From a virus: 53,249 nt of DNA. This document shows, one piece after another, positions 36,744 to 44,780 of this stretch (position 1 is the first letter of the stretch; each line of letters opens with the position of its first letter). The notes beneath the pieces were generated by a model. That model ran no database searches. It was not told where the DNA came from and was given only the letters and a program-made list of their open reading frames with translations. The DNA lies in IMG/VR virus record IMGVR_UViG_3300040811_001901, positions 1 through 53,249 of that record. The stretch is one strand, 5' to 3'. Made by a program: the position numbers and the translations under genes.

Positions 36744-38086
36744 TAAACTCTCCTAGTATAGAATCTTCCTATTGCCATTTGTGTTGCTAATTCTCTTATT
36801 GACGCATCAATAACCCTTCGAGGGTCTCTTTCAGGCGTTGCCCAGGGGGCTCTACCACTTCCCATTTCAAAAACTTGATAAGGGCTTTTATCGTAAGTAT
36901 ATCCCACACTTGGAAACCCTTTGTTAGTAGTTAATACATCTACTACCCTAACACTACTAGCAAATCTTCCCGTTCTGCTCTCGAGGCCGGGCGCTCTCAT
37001 ATTCTTTTCTACTGTTTGCGGCAATTTTTGATTTAGCATTGCCATTATTGCAAACATACTTCCCATATTCTGTTGTGGGGCTTTTCTAGAGGCTATTCGC
37101 CTTTTCTTTATAGGGCTGCCCGTACTTTTATCCATTACATTTTTACTAGCTATTTTCTTTCTGCCAGGCGGCCCTTCTTTGATTTTTGTAGATTCGCTAG
37201 TAGTTTTTAAAGTTTTCTTGTCTTTAAAAGGGTCTATTAAAACTTTTAGCGTTTTTTTGCGCTGCCCTTCCGCTAAACTATCTGATCCTTGTATTTCTGC
37301 AATATTTAACTTTGCTACTGCTTCTTCTAATTTTTTCGCGAGGGCTTTTTCCTTTCCGCCACCCTGTATAGCGTTAAGAATCTGACTACCTAACACTACG
37401 TCAATTTTTCCGTCTTTTGAGTTTTTATAAATTTCTAAAATCATTCCCAGCCCTTGGGATTCTAACTCTTTTTTAATTTCTGGAGTAATTGTAGAATCTC
37501 CATATGCTTCCATCAAAGCTTCGTGTACTCCATTATTTAAGAATTCTTCAATGTTACTGCTTCCACCTTCATGCTCTAAGTTAAAAACTTGTCCTGCATT
37601 TTTTAAGTCCCGTGTTTCTCCTGGCTTACTGCTACTAGGACGAGTTAAGGGCTCCCCGAGCATTTTTATAAAATCATTATAAAATTTATCAAGAGGCTTT
37701 TTGTACATTTGATAAACTCTATCAAAGTTATTTTTAGAACCTCCGTCTACTTGTTCTACTACTGCTACTACTCCGCCCCTAATATTTTTTACAGTGATTC
37801 CTTTTGAGGGGTTGTGTCTTTTTCCAAAAGCTTTTCTAACATCCGTTGTTAAAGTAGTTATTAGTTTTGCTAACTTAGGCTCTATGTTTTTTAACGCCTG
37901 CCGCCCTTCTGCCGTGCCTCCCGAAGATCGATTTAATAAGTCACGAATTGTCTGCTTAACTTTCGAACCTCTATATGTAAATACATGGGTTCTTTTATTT
38001 GCTACAACTCTTCTATAATCGTCCGAACTTTTTTTAAGCTCAGAATCTAATTTAGTTAAAAACTGCGCTAGTTTAGGGCTACTCAT
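36743..38086 (-). CDS. Head-tail joining or tail completion protein (447 aa), tentative
   Basis: A 447-aa, Lys/Arg/Ser-rich protein between the connector and tail terminator, the site of neck or HK97 gp10-like/lambda Z-like proteins. The C-terminal part (SVRVVDVLTTNKGFPSVGYT, YQVFEMGSGRAPWATPERDP, RRVIDASIRELATQM) resembles the end of such tail-completion proteins. The first 300 residues are helical and charged and I do not recognise them; they are longer than in known relatives, so an extra domain may be fused. Start and stop overlap neighbours by one base (38086, 36743). Confidence 0.6.
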   Translation of the reverse strand: MSSPKLAQFLTKLDSELKKSSDDYRRVVANKRTHVFTYRGSKVKQTIRDLLNRSSGGTAEGRQALKNIEPKLAKLITTLTTDVRKAFGKRHNPSKGITVKNIRGGVVAVVEQVDGGSKNNFDRVYQMYKKPLDKFYNDFIKMLGEPLTRPSSSKPGETRDLKNAGQVFNLEHEGGSSNIEEFLNNGVHEALMEAYGDSTITPEIKKELESQGLGMILEIYKNSKDGKIDVVLGSQILNAIQGGGKEKALAKKLEEAVAKLNIAEIQGSDSLAEGQRKKTLKVLIDPFKDKKTLKTTSESTKIKEGPPGRKKIASKNVMDKSTGSPIKKRRIASRKAPQQNMGSMFAIMAMLNQKLPQTVEKNMRAPGLESRTGRFASSVRVVDVLTTNKGFPSVGYTYDKSPYQVFEMGSGRAPWATPERDPRRVIDASIRELATQMAIGRFYTRRV

Positions 38087-38676
38087 TAAAAGTTTTTATA
38101 CAAATCTAGCACTCTTTTAATATGGTCAGGAAAAGCTACATTATTTCTCTGACTAGTGCTTGCTTGGTTCTGTATACTGGCACCCGCAATAGTTCTTCGC
38201 TCTTTGTGCTCATCTTTTAAATAGTAAGTAACAAGATCTGTAACTGCTAAACGAAGATCAACAGGAATACTTGCGTATCCTGCAGTATAAGTTATACGAA
38301 CTGCTCCTGGGCCACGTCTCCAATTCTTATAACTACTTCCACCTGTTGTGCGAATAACACTATCTGTAACAGAATCAAGATAGTATTCATGCGCAGCAGT
38401 AGTTAAAATATTATAAGAATCTTCGTAAGTATCTCTTTCTTCTACAGATACAATCGTATTTACAGGACTTTCAGTTAGTTGAACAATATGAGTGTCCCAG
38501 TCAATATTAATTGTATCTATTTTATTTGTAGAGTAGTAATCTACAAAACTATTTCCACAATAAGTTTTTACTAATTGACTCACAGAAGGAATCAGATAAT
38601 TTAAGCGCAAATCATCCTTGGGCTTTTCAATGCCTTCAGACTCTTTGTATTCTTCTACTGTTATCAAATTTGCCAT
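38086..38676 (-). CDS. Head-tail connector (gp6-like)
   Basis: A 196-aa protein directly after the major capsid gene in transcription order. The helical N-terminus (MANLITVEEYKESEGIEKP, LNYLIPSVSQLVKTYCGNSF) and the C-terminal AVRITYTAGYASIPVDLRL, AVTDLVTYYLKDEHKER match the connector/adaptor family of HK97 gp6 type (YxaGyxxiPxdlrxAv). It forms the ring below the portal that joins head to tail. The stop meets the next gene at 38086. A 55-base gap with a terminator separates it from the capsid gene. Confidence 0.82.
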   Translation of the reverse strand: MANLITVEEYKESEGIEKPKDDLRLNYLIPSVSQLVKTYCGNSFVDYYSTNKIDTINIDWDTHIVQLTESPVNTIVSVEERDTYEDSYNILTTAAHEYYLDSVTDSVIRTTGGSSYKNWRRGPGAVRITYTAGYASIPVDLRLAVTDLVTYYLKDEHKERRTIAGASIQNQASTSQRNNVAFPDHIKRVLDLYKNF

Positions 38677-38691
38677 ATAGAGTCAATTAAT

Positions 38692-38717
38692 AAAAACTTG
38701 GGGAGGCGAACCTCCCC
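38692..38717 (-). terminator. Rho-independent terminator after the capsid gene
   Basis: On the minus strand GGGGAGG / CCTCCCC with a TTCG loop (7 perfect GC-rich pairs, weakly extended by AACT/AGTT), then TTTTT. It lies 14 bases beyond the capsid stop and 15 bases before the connector start. No promoter follows, so it probably only lowers downstream expression. Confidence 0.87.
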
Positions 38718-38731
38718 AGTTTATGCAGCAA

Positions 38732-40741
38732 TTAAGCTACTACGTCGAGTCGAACTACAGATACGTCAGCTGCAGTATCAGCTACGAGCTGGTTAAAGCC
38801 CAGAGACTGAGTAGCAACAATAACGTTACGCTGGTTCATTACTTCGTAATCTTGCTCAACATTTACACCACGCAGACGTGGGATTGCAAAGTTACGAACG
38901 TTGACTGCGAGACCAACACAAGCATCTTCAGCTTCCGCAGGGAAGTTGTCAGATACGATTACGGGCGTACCATAAATCGCACCTACTTGACCGGTCAGCT
39001 TGGTAGCAACGTCAGAACCTACATCAGTGATATCGGCAAAACCGGCATCAGCGATCAGATCGTAGTAACGCTTCTGAGATACAACATATACCAGCTCATC
39101 AGGCATCATGCCATACTTACCCATCAGCTTACGGGCTGAGAGGAAGTCGGCTGCGTCTACCGCAGTAGAAGCCAGAGCAGCAGCAGATACAGAAGTATCA
39201 AACGTATTCGTGCCAGCAAGCTTAATCAGACCATCAAAGTCATCAGAGCCGCCAGTAGCTACGTGGTTCAGCAGAGCATCGTCTACAGCGCGAGCGTGTG
39301 AACGTGCAACTGATTCTACGAGCATAGGCATCAGATTGATCAGGATTTCCTCGTCAACGTGGTTATCCATCAACGTGGTTGAAATCAATCGGTAAGCCTT
39401 CAGAACTACCTGAGCAGGCTGAGGAGCAGCGCCGCCTCGAGTCTGCAAATTACCTGAAGTAGCTGCACCAGTCTGGAACGTAGCCAGACCTGTATCCTGT
39501 TGGATGGGCAGTACTTGAGCTTGAGAATTGATCTGGATCTCACGGAACGCACGAGCCAGTCGCAGTTCACGCATGATTTCCTTCTCAATTTGGCTAGATA
39601 CTTCAGTAGCGATGTTAGGAGCAGAAGATGAATAAGTTACACCAGCTTTCTCAATGATACCGCGACCATAAGAAGTGCCTTCCATGCCCTTACCAGTCAT
39701 TACACCCAGCAGGTGAGCGTGCATGAACTCTTTGCCCCACTTAGAAATGGTGTCGCCTTCTGAACGATCAGAGAATACACGCTTAGACTCACGCATCTTG
39801 GTGATTTCTTCGCTCTTCTCTTCCAGTTGCTTCTGATACGACAGAATTACTTCGTCGATCTTAGCATCCTTCTCAGACAGCTTAGCTTCGATGTCAGCCA
39901 TCAGGCGCTCAGCACCTGACTCAACACCAACGCTTACAGCAGCCTTGACTTCTTCTTCTTGAGCAGCTTTCTCAGCAGCTTCAGCGGCCGCCTTCTCTTC
40001 TGCTTCTTGAGCTGCCTTTTCTTCGGCAGCCTTTGACTCAGCTTGCTTCATAGCGATCTTAGCAGCAGTCTCCTCTGCTACTTTCTTCGCAAAAGCTTCC
40101 AAGTCGACTTCGGGAGTTTGTACTTCCGACATAATGATCTCCTCTTTCGCGGATTTTTCCGCTTCGTCCGGTGTTTCACTAGCTACCGATGAATTTTCAT
40201 CCTTAGCCAGAGACTGACCGGCTAGATCTACACGATTGGTGAAAGTTTTCTTGAACTCATTATACTCTTCCATAGAGTCAAATGACTTCGCCAGAGAAAA
40301 AGTTGCTGCTTGATTACAGGGTACGGAAACAACCGACACCTCAAACAACTCAGCATCCTTAATCTTTAATCCGTCAGTTTCCGTTAGATAATCAGCATCC
40401 TTGACTCGGAAACCAACAGAAAAAGCTCCAAGAATGCCTTCTTTTACAAGTTGCGCCACATGGTCAGGCGCGGATTTAGAAATTTTCGCCTTTAATTCAA
40501 GACCGTTTTCAGTGACTTTAAGTCCTGTTGCGCGTCCGATCGGCTTGTTATAGTCATGATTGAAAAGAATAATAGGATTCTTTTCAAAGTTGTTCAGACC
40601 ACCCTTAGTCCACGCCTCTGCGTCAATTGTATCTCCAGCACGATCAAAATCACTCGTACTCGCCATACCACAGATGTGAACTCCTCCATCATCCTCATCG
40701 AGAGCTTTGAAAGTGGAGGTAAGATTAAAAATCTTTTCCAT
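38732..40741 (-). CDS. Fused prohead protease, scaffold and major capsid protein
   Basis: A 669-aa polyprotein. Residues 1-150 are an HK97-type prohead protease: NHDYNKPIGR (His62), GAFSVGF (Ser108), ELFEVSVVSVP (Glu134). Residues about 205-320 are an Ala/Glu/Lys-rich coiled coil, as in the scaffold or delta domain of HK97-like capsid proteins. Residues about 325-669 form the major capsid protein (GLATFQTGAATSGNLQTRGG, DELVYVVSQKRYYDLIADAG, QVGAIYGTPVIVSDNFP, ending VRLDVVA). An internal ATG at residue 204 has its own strong ribosome site. GC content looks higher than in the tail genes, consistent with high expression. In most relatives these parts are separate genes. Confidence 0.92.
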   Translation of the reverse strand: MEKIFNLTSTFKALDEDDGGVHICGMASTSDFDRAGDTIDAEAWTKGGLNNFEKNPIILFNHDYNKPIGRATGLKVTENGLELKAKISKSAPDHVAQLVKEGILGAFSVGFRVKDADYLTETDGLKIKDAELFEVSVVSVPCNQAATFSLAKSFDSMEEYNEFKKTFTNRVDLAGQSLAKDENSSVASETPDEAEKSAKEEIIMSEVQTPEVDLEAFAKKVAEETAAKIAMKQAESKAAEEKAAQEAEEKAAAEAAEKAAQEEEVKAAVSVGVESGAERLMADIEAKLSEKDAKIDEVILSYQKQLEEKSEEITKMRESKRVFSDRSEGDTISKWGKEFMHAHLLGVMTGKGMEGTSYGRGIIEKAGVTYSSSAPNIATEVSSQIEKEIMRELRLARAFREIQINSQAQVLPIQQDTGLATFQTGAATSGNLQTRGGAAPQPAQVVLKAYRLISTTLMDNHVDEEILINLMPMLVESVARSHARAVDDALLNHVATGGSDDFDGLIKLAGTNTFDTSVSAAALASTAVDAADFLSARKLMGKYGMMPDELVYVVSQKRYYDLIADAGFADITDVGSDVATKLTGQVGAIYGTPVIVSDNFPAEAEDACVGLAVNVRNFAIPRLRGVNVEQDYEVMNQRNVIVATQSLGFNQLVADTAADVSVVRLDVVA
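40130..40162 (-). promoter_or_regulatory. Internal ribosome binding site and start within the protease-capsid gene
   Basis: On the minus strand AAAGAGGAG (40147-40139) stands 6 bases before ATG 40132, in frame with the protease (residue 204). A small hairpin GCGGA-AAAA-TCCGC (40162-40149) lies just upstream. It would give a 466-aa scaffold-capsid protein. Confidence 0.82.
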
Positions 40742-41052
40742 TAGTCTTCACTCTTTTCTTCTGCCGGAGCAGCCTTGCTCAGAGCTTCTAGTGGATCTTT
40801 TTTAGGCTCTGGTGCAGGTTTCGGAGCAGGTGCTGGCTCCGGTTTCTTACCCAATTCGGGGTGCTTCAATTTAAGTGCATGAGTAAGGAACTTCCATGCC
40901 TTAAAACTTCTTTTTACCGAAATAGCGTGAATAGCATCTTTCGATCCTACAATATTCATATATGATTTGTAGTCAATATCAAGAGGTAGCTCAAACTCTT
41001 TAAAGTGCTTATATGCTGTGTCCAGCACAAGTTGCTTTTGTCGAACTGCCAT
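40741..41052 (-). CDS. Small unknown protein between portal and capsid (103 aa)
   Basis: A 103-aa protein. The N-terminal 65 residues look helical (AYKHFKEFELPLDIDYKSYM, KRSFKAWKFLTHALKLKHPE). A Pro/Ala/Lys linker follows (EPAPAPKPAPEPKKDP), with an acidic end. No family recognised. It lies between portal and the capsid gene and overlaps both by one base (41052, 40741). Scaffold-like, decoration or portal-binding roles are all possible; nothing in the sequence decides. Confidence 0.7.
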   Translation of the reverse strand: MAVRQKQLVLDTAYKHFKEFELPLDIDYKSYMNIVGSKDAIHAISVKRSFKAWKFLTHALKLKHPELGKKPEPAPAPKPAPEPKKDPLEALSKAAPAEEKSED

Positions 41053-42239
41053 TAATCTTCTCCTTCTTCAATAGGGCGACCACCCTCGTCTGGATTTGTT
41101 GCACTTCCTGCAATATTTGCAGGTACTCTTAAGTCATCAAATCCTTCAATCAGCTCGAAGTTAAGTGCTTCACGAGCTTCGTTTGGACTAATAATGCCAG
41201 TATTAACAAGAGCTGAGTAATACTGTGCTTGATCTCGAAGTTCCGGCTGCAGTGCTGGAATTTCAGTCACGTCTTCGGTTAACTCAAAACCAAAATATCT
41301 TTCAAGAGCAAGGTTAATTTTTTGTACTATGGGAAGAATTGTCTCAAGGTAGTACATTCGCATATTTGGGCGAAGATTTGCATTATTACCTGAGTCAAGC
41401 ATGATCGGGGGTATACCCAGAGCTTTTAGAATAATCTTCTCATTTTCAGAAATTGCCGCTTGAAAATCTAATTCTCTGAAGTTTACATTTGAGATGGAAT
41501 CTACTTCAATTCCGCCATCAAGAATAAGAGGTCTACGACCCCCTGCATCAGGACGGTATCGGGCTGTCCAAGATTGAATCATGCGCTCTTTAATTTTTTC
41601 AGACAAGGTGTTAGGAGACTTAAGTACAAGACCCGGAACAGCTCCATTCTTAAAGAAGTTGTCTTGGAAGTCCCGCATATTCTTCATAAGAACCATTGTC
41701 CGGAGCGCAGGCTTCAATCGAGAAACTCCTCTATAGATTGAGTAGAAAGAGTTTTCCTTAATATGAATAATCTCACTTGGAGAATAATTCACAGCTTCAT
41801 TATAAGTAAACTTATCAATATAAGTTGTTTCACTTGCATGAATAGTCATTTTACTTGCAGGCAAGTGATAAAGATGTACTCCATCGAAGTAAATAAAGAC
41901 GTTTCCATCTATAATATAATCTGTAATTAGATTCCGACGAAATGTGCTAATATCCTGAAAAAGGTTTGGTTCTTTGTTCAAAAGAAGATTTACTCTTGAA
42001 CGCTTAATGCCTTTTACTACACTATTCCCAGGAGATTGTAGTCCGACTTTTACATCTATCTCTGCACAATCGTCTACAATCATATTTACGCCACGATTAA
42101 CGATTTCTAAATCTTCATACGCTCGCTCGTAGCTAAACGTAGGCTCTCGTGACGAGATAGTTTTCTCGGTAAAATATGGCTGTGCAGGATTTAACTTTTC
42201 CTCCACATCTTTATTCTGCCAAAAGTTATACCAAGCCAT
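41052..42239 (-). CDS. Portal protein (HK97 family)
   Basis: A 395-aa portal protein. Seen: NRGVNMIVDDCAEIDVKV, VNLLLNKEPNLFQDISTFRR, NLITDYIIDGNVFIYFDGV, ALRTMVLMKNMRDFQDNFFK, NGAVPGLVLKSPNTLSEK, NEKIILKALGIPPIMLDSG, YYLETILPIVQKINLALERY and GIISPNEAREALNFELIEGF, all typical of HK97-type portals. It forms the 12-fold ring through which DNA enters and leaves the head. It overlaps the HNH gene by 14 bases and the 103-aa gene by one base. Confidence 0.95.
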   Translation of the reverse strand: MAWYNFWQNKDVEEKLNPAQPYFTEKTISSREPTFSYERAYEDLEIVNRGVNMIVDDCAEIDVKVGLQSPGNSVVKGIKRSRVNLLLNKEPNLFQDISTFRRNLITDYIIDGNVFIYFDGVHLYHLPASKMTIHASETTYIDKFTYNEAVNYSPSEIIHIKENSFYSIYRGVSRLKPALRTMVLMKNMRDFQDNFFKNGAVPGLVLKSPNTLSEKIKERMIQSWTARYRPDAGGRRPLILDGGIEVDSISNVNFRELDFQAAISENEKIILKALGIPPIMLDSGNNANLRPNMRMYYLETILPIVQKINLALERYFGFELTEDVTEIPALQPELRDQAQYYSALVNTGIISPNEAREALNFELIEGFDDLRVPANIAGSATNPDEGGRPIEEGED

Positions 42240-42591
42240 GCTTTCCTCTTTGAATCTCTACCCAACGTTTTTGTTTAGGCGCTGAATGTAGTGTTGGGTT
42301 ACGCCCATAAATTGAATGCAATTTTAAGTGGTGCGCATGACATATTGTGACAGTTTCATCATACAACTCTTCAATATGCTCGTTAATAAACTCATCTCTA
42401 AAGTCCCGAATATCCTCCATGTGGTAACCTTTTTCTTTAACCCACTTTTGAAGGAGAGGACTCAAACTGTAATAGTGATGAAAGTCGAGTTCAGTATCTA
42501 CGCCACAAATGTAGCACTCTGACCCTTTCTCATACCTTGCTTTTGCTTTGTCCCGAATATACTTTACGGGATCTCGTTTTAGCTCTGTCAT
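42226..42591 (-). CDS. HNH endonuclease next to the terminase
   Basis: A 121-aa HNH nuclease: CYICG (Cys26, Cys29) and TICHAHHLKLH (Cys84, His87) form the zinc site, and DFHHYYSLSPLL (His38, His39) carries the catalytic His. The spacing is close to that of phage HNH enzymes that work with the terminase in cos-type packaging (HK97 gp74). It is the first gene behind the promoter at 42620-42648 and overlaps the portal start. An HNH at this place supports a cos-type packaging strategy but does not prove it; a homing endonuclease is possible. Confidence 0.85.
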   Translation of the reverse strand: MTELKRDPVKYIRDKAKARYEKGSECYICGVDTELDFHHYYSLSPLLQKWVKEKGYHMEDIRDFRDEFINEHIEELYDETVTICHAHHLKLHSIYGRNPTLHSAPKQKRWVEIQRGKHGLV

Positions 42592-42619
42592 CTTTGAATC
42601 TATTACTTTTAATAACGAA

Positions 42620-42648
42620 ATTATATCGTGAGGGAACTAAATTGTCAA
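42620..42648 (-). promoter_or_regulatory. Consensus sigma-70 promoter for the head operon
   Basis: On the minus strand TTGACA (42648-42643), 17-base spacer, TATAAT (42625-42620): a perfect consensus. GACCACAG and AAAAAT lie upstream. It starts transcription of HNH, portal, capsid and connectors, 29 bases before the HNH ATG. Just beyond it lies the TerL stop. Confidence 0.9.
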
Positions 42649-42670
42649 CTACTATTTTTCTGTGGTCCCT

Positions 42671-43975
42671 TCAGAAGCCCGTAGAAGAAGTTTCAAATGA
42701 ATATAACGCATATCGAAGTGCATCTGCCATGTGTGATGCCATATTGTGTTTTGGTTTTTCTCGTGCTAGATTTGGATTGGGGTCCCACTGATACTGGTCA
42801 AGAGCAGAAAGACTTTCCTTGCATCTTTGGTCTACTACCAATTTATCATTGTCAACAATGCCAGCCACATGAGCAATACCATCAAGTACAGACTTCTTGG
42901 CATTTGTGGTAGTAATATCAAAGTTCTGAGCAAAGTCAAATCGAGTTTGCTGAGCCGCTGAGTCAATGAAGATATAATCAATATCCCACTTTTCCATAAG
43001 TCTACGAATCTCTGTCGCGTGTTGTTCAGTAGTTTTTTCAGCATCTAAGTACTCGTCGAGTAAATAGTACTTTTCTTCGTCCCAGTCGTACGCCAAAACG
43101 CAAAAGGCAGTGGGATCTCTATACCCCACATCAAGCCCAGCGAATATATCCATGTTTGAAATTTGGAATTCTTCCAAGTTCTCAATACACTCTTCGTGGT
43201 TAAAGTTCCAAATCTGTCCCTCATAGGTATTGAAATCGGCTTCATATTCTTGTTTGAATTCGGCTTCGGACATACTTTTTCGAGCTTCCGAGATATCGCT
43301 TTCAGACATGCGAGGATTATCCTTATAAGTTGCTCGTATCGAAGCCCACTCTGGAAATTCATCTGTAAACCCCCTATTAAAAAATTCTGCAAACCAGTTA
43401 TTTTTTCCTCGAGGAGTAGAAATAAAAAGTGCTTTTGAATTATCTTTGTCAAGTGTAGGACGTAGTGCAACATTGAAAGCTTCTTTTCCATCTGCCAACG
43501 CTGCTTCGTCAAATATAATAAGATCGTAACTTCTGCCTACACAGGAATCGACCTGATTGATGGATCCCATCCGAATGGTGGAACCGTTAGTTAGCTCAAT
43601 TACTTTATCTTTCGCATTATCCTTTGCAACCTCTAAATCAAAATGTTTGATAAGCTGTCGCTGAAGGTCGAAAGAAATCTGAGACAAGGCGTAGTTCGGA
43701 GACATAATTAATATGTGTGAACCAGGAACTAGTGATACTAGCTGCCCAATTATATTTGCGATATACGTTTTGCCTTGCCTTCGAGAAATAGCTGCCGTGA
43801 CAAAACGGTATTTATTGTTATTAATCGCATTTATGATCGCCATTTGAGACGGAAGAGGTGTAACGCCGAGTAGATCCAAATAAGGATCTACTGGAAGTTT
43901 GAGAAACCTCGTCTCAGATTGAAAATCGACAATGTGCTCGGAGATTAAATCTCTTCTACTTATTTCTACTGCCAT
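42671..43975 (-). CDS. terL: Terminase large subunit
   Basis: A 434-aa packaging motor. ATPase part: Walker A SRRQGKT (64-70), Walker B LIIFDE (152-157), coupling FISTPRG (184-190). Nuclease part: Asp282 (GLDVGYRDPTA), Asp338 (YIFIDSA) and Asp418 (HMADALRY). All catalytic residues are present. It pumps DNA into the prohead through the portal and cuts concatemers. It lies just after a small membrane-protein gene and before the HNH gene. Its partner TerS is far away, at 48400-48861. Confidence 0.96.
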   Translation of the reverse strand: MAVEISRRDLISEHIVDFQSETRFLKLPVDPYLDLLGVTPLPSQMAIINAINNNKYRFVTAAISRRQGKTYIANIIGQLVSLVPGSHILIMSPNYALSQISFDLQRQLIKHFDLEVAKDNAKDKVIELTNGSTIRMGSINQVDSCVGRSYDLIIFDEAALADGKEAFNVALRPTLDKDNSKALFISTPRGKNNWFAEFFNRGFTDEFPEWASIRATYKDNPRMSESDISEARKSMSEAEFKQEYEADFNTYEGQIWNFNHEECIENLEEFQISNMDIFAGLDVGYRDPTAFCVLAYDWDEEKYYLLDEYLDAEKTTEQHATEIRRLMEKWDIDYIFIDSAAQQTRFDFAQNFDITTTNAKKSVLDGIAHVAGIVDNDKLVVDQRCKESLSALDQYQWDPNPNLAREKPKHNMASHMADALRYALYSFETSSTGF

Positions 43976-43984
43976 GTTACCTTC

Positions 43985-44161
43985 TTATTTTTCTTTGGCT
44001 TTTCCGATATTCAATGCAAATACATCAATCCACTTATAAAACTTTGCCCATAGTTTATCATCCATAGGCGTGGGAGTTGTTGCTGCAATTGCAGAACAAA
44101 CACAACAAATTACAGGAAGTGCATATAGTATGTCAAACACTGTTAAAATAAAACTGATCAT
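43985..44161 (-). CDS. Small membrane protein before TerL (58 aa)
   Basis: A 58-aa protein. The first 25 residues (MISFILTVFDILYALPVICC) form a hydrophobic segment, then TTPTPMDDKLWAKFYKWIDV, FALNIGKAKEK is a short amphipathic tail. The ATG overlaps the TGA of the next gene (ATGA, 44161-44158), which strongly supports it as real. The start codon is followed closely by the stop of TerL's upstream region. It could be a holin, a holin partner or a spanin-like protein; the sequence does not decide. No family recognised. Confidence 0.72.
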   Translation of the reverse strand: MISFILTVFDILYALPVICCVCSAIAATTPTPMDDKLWAKFYKWIDVFALNIGKAKEK

Positions 44162-44475
44162 TTCTTACCGCTCCATGCTTGGGCACCAAAAAAGGCAGCC
44201 ACTAAGCCTGCGACAGCGACAAAGTATGTCGGTGCCATATCACCAAGAATGCTGGAAGCTTTTTCTAGCCCAGCAACATCAGCAATAACAACAGCGAAGG
44301 GATACAACAACATACCAGCAAGAGAGAACCAAGCCATATTTCGTTGTGCATCTCGCATTGCATCTTGATCTTCAAGTTCTTTACGTTTAAACTCAAGATA
44401 CAATGCCTCTTCTTCGGGACTTACTTTGCCATCCCCATTTGAATCTGCAGGATGAAAACTTTTTTCTTCACTCAT
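44158..44475 (-). CDS. Holin-like membrane protein with an EF-hand loop
   Basis: A protein of 105 aa. Residues 11-22 are DSNGDGKVSPEE, a complete EF-hand calcium loop (Asp11, Asn13, Asp15, Ser19, Glu22, with Gly16 and Val18 in place). A charged helix follows (ALYLEFKRKELEDQDAMRD), then two hydrophobic segments: NMAWFSLAGMLLYPFAVVIA (about 46-70) and YFVAVAGLVAAFFGAQA (about 83-101). The size and two membrane spans fit holins. ATG 44475 is chosen because it makes a TAATG overlap with the upstream stop. The EF-hand could make its action depend on calcium, which I infer; other membrane roles are open. Confidence 0.72.
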   Translation of the reverse strand: MSEEKSFHPADSNGDGKVSPEEEALYLEFKRKELEDQDAMRDAQRNMAWFSLAGMLLYPFAVVIADVAGLEKASSILGDMAPTYFVAVAGLVAAFFGAQAWSGKK

Positions 44476-44780
44476 TACCACTTCACCTTGTCAGCCCAGT
44501 ATGCTGCCGACATCTTGCCCTTTGCAATGTTTCTACGATGACGAGCCTTAAAAGATGCACGCTTTTTCTTCATTGCTGTAGACTCTCCTTTCCTCGGCTT
44601 TCCTGCAGTTTTTGCTCCCTGCTGACCGAAACGAATAGTCTTAATTTTTGACCCAACTTTTGCCACAACAATATGTGACTTTTTTGGATGGCTAGGAGTA
44701 CGTTTTGGTTTATTAAACCCCGGTACTCCTGCTCTCTTTAAGCGAGGGTCTCGCTTTTTACCTTTTCTTTTTGCCGCCAC
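44475..44780 (-). CDS. Conserved basic phage protein (101 aa)
   Basis: A very basic protein (about 30 Lys/Arg). The pattern PGFNKPKRTPSHPKKSHIVV, KTIRFGQQGAKTAGKPRK, SFKARHRRNIAKGKMSAA, YWADKVKW is one I recognise from a family widespread in phages and without known function. It overlaps the 97-aa gene by 23 bases and the holin-like gene by TAATG. Strong charge suggests DNA or RNA binding, perhaps packaged with the genome; this is inference. Confidence 0.8.
   Translation of the reverse strand: MAAKRKGKKRDPRLKRAGVPGFNKPKRTPSHPKKSHIVVAKVGSKIKTIRFGQQGAKTAGKPRKGESTAMKKKRASFKARHRRNIAKGKMSAAYWADKVKW

Noticed and set aside
42649-42690. Terminator after TerL
   Set aside because: Only a weak TTCTG/CAGAA pairing with a broken T run; not convincing.
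44131-44150. TTGACA inside the 58-aa gene
   Set aside because: No TATAAT-like box at 16-18 bases; it is codons for a Phe-Asp stretch.
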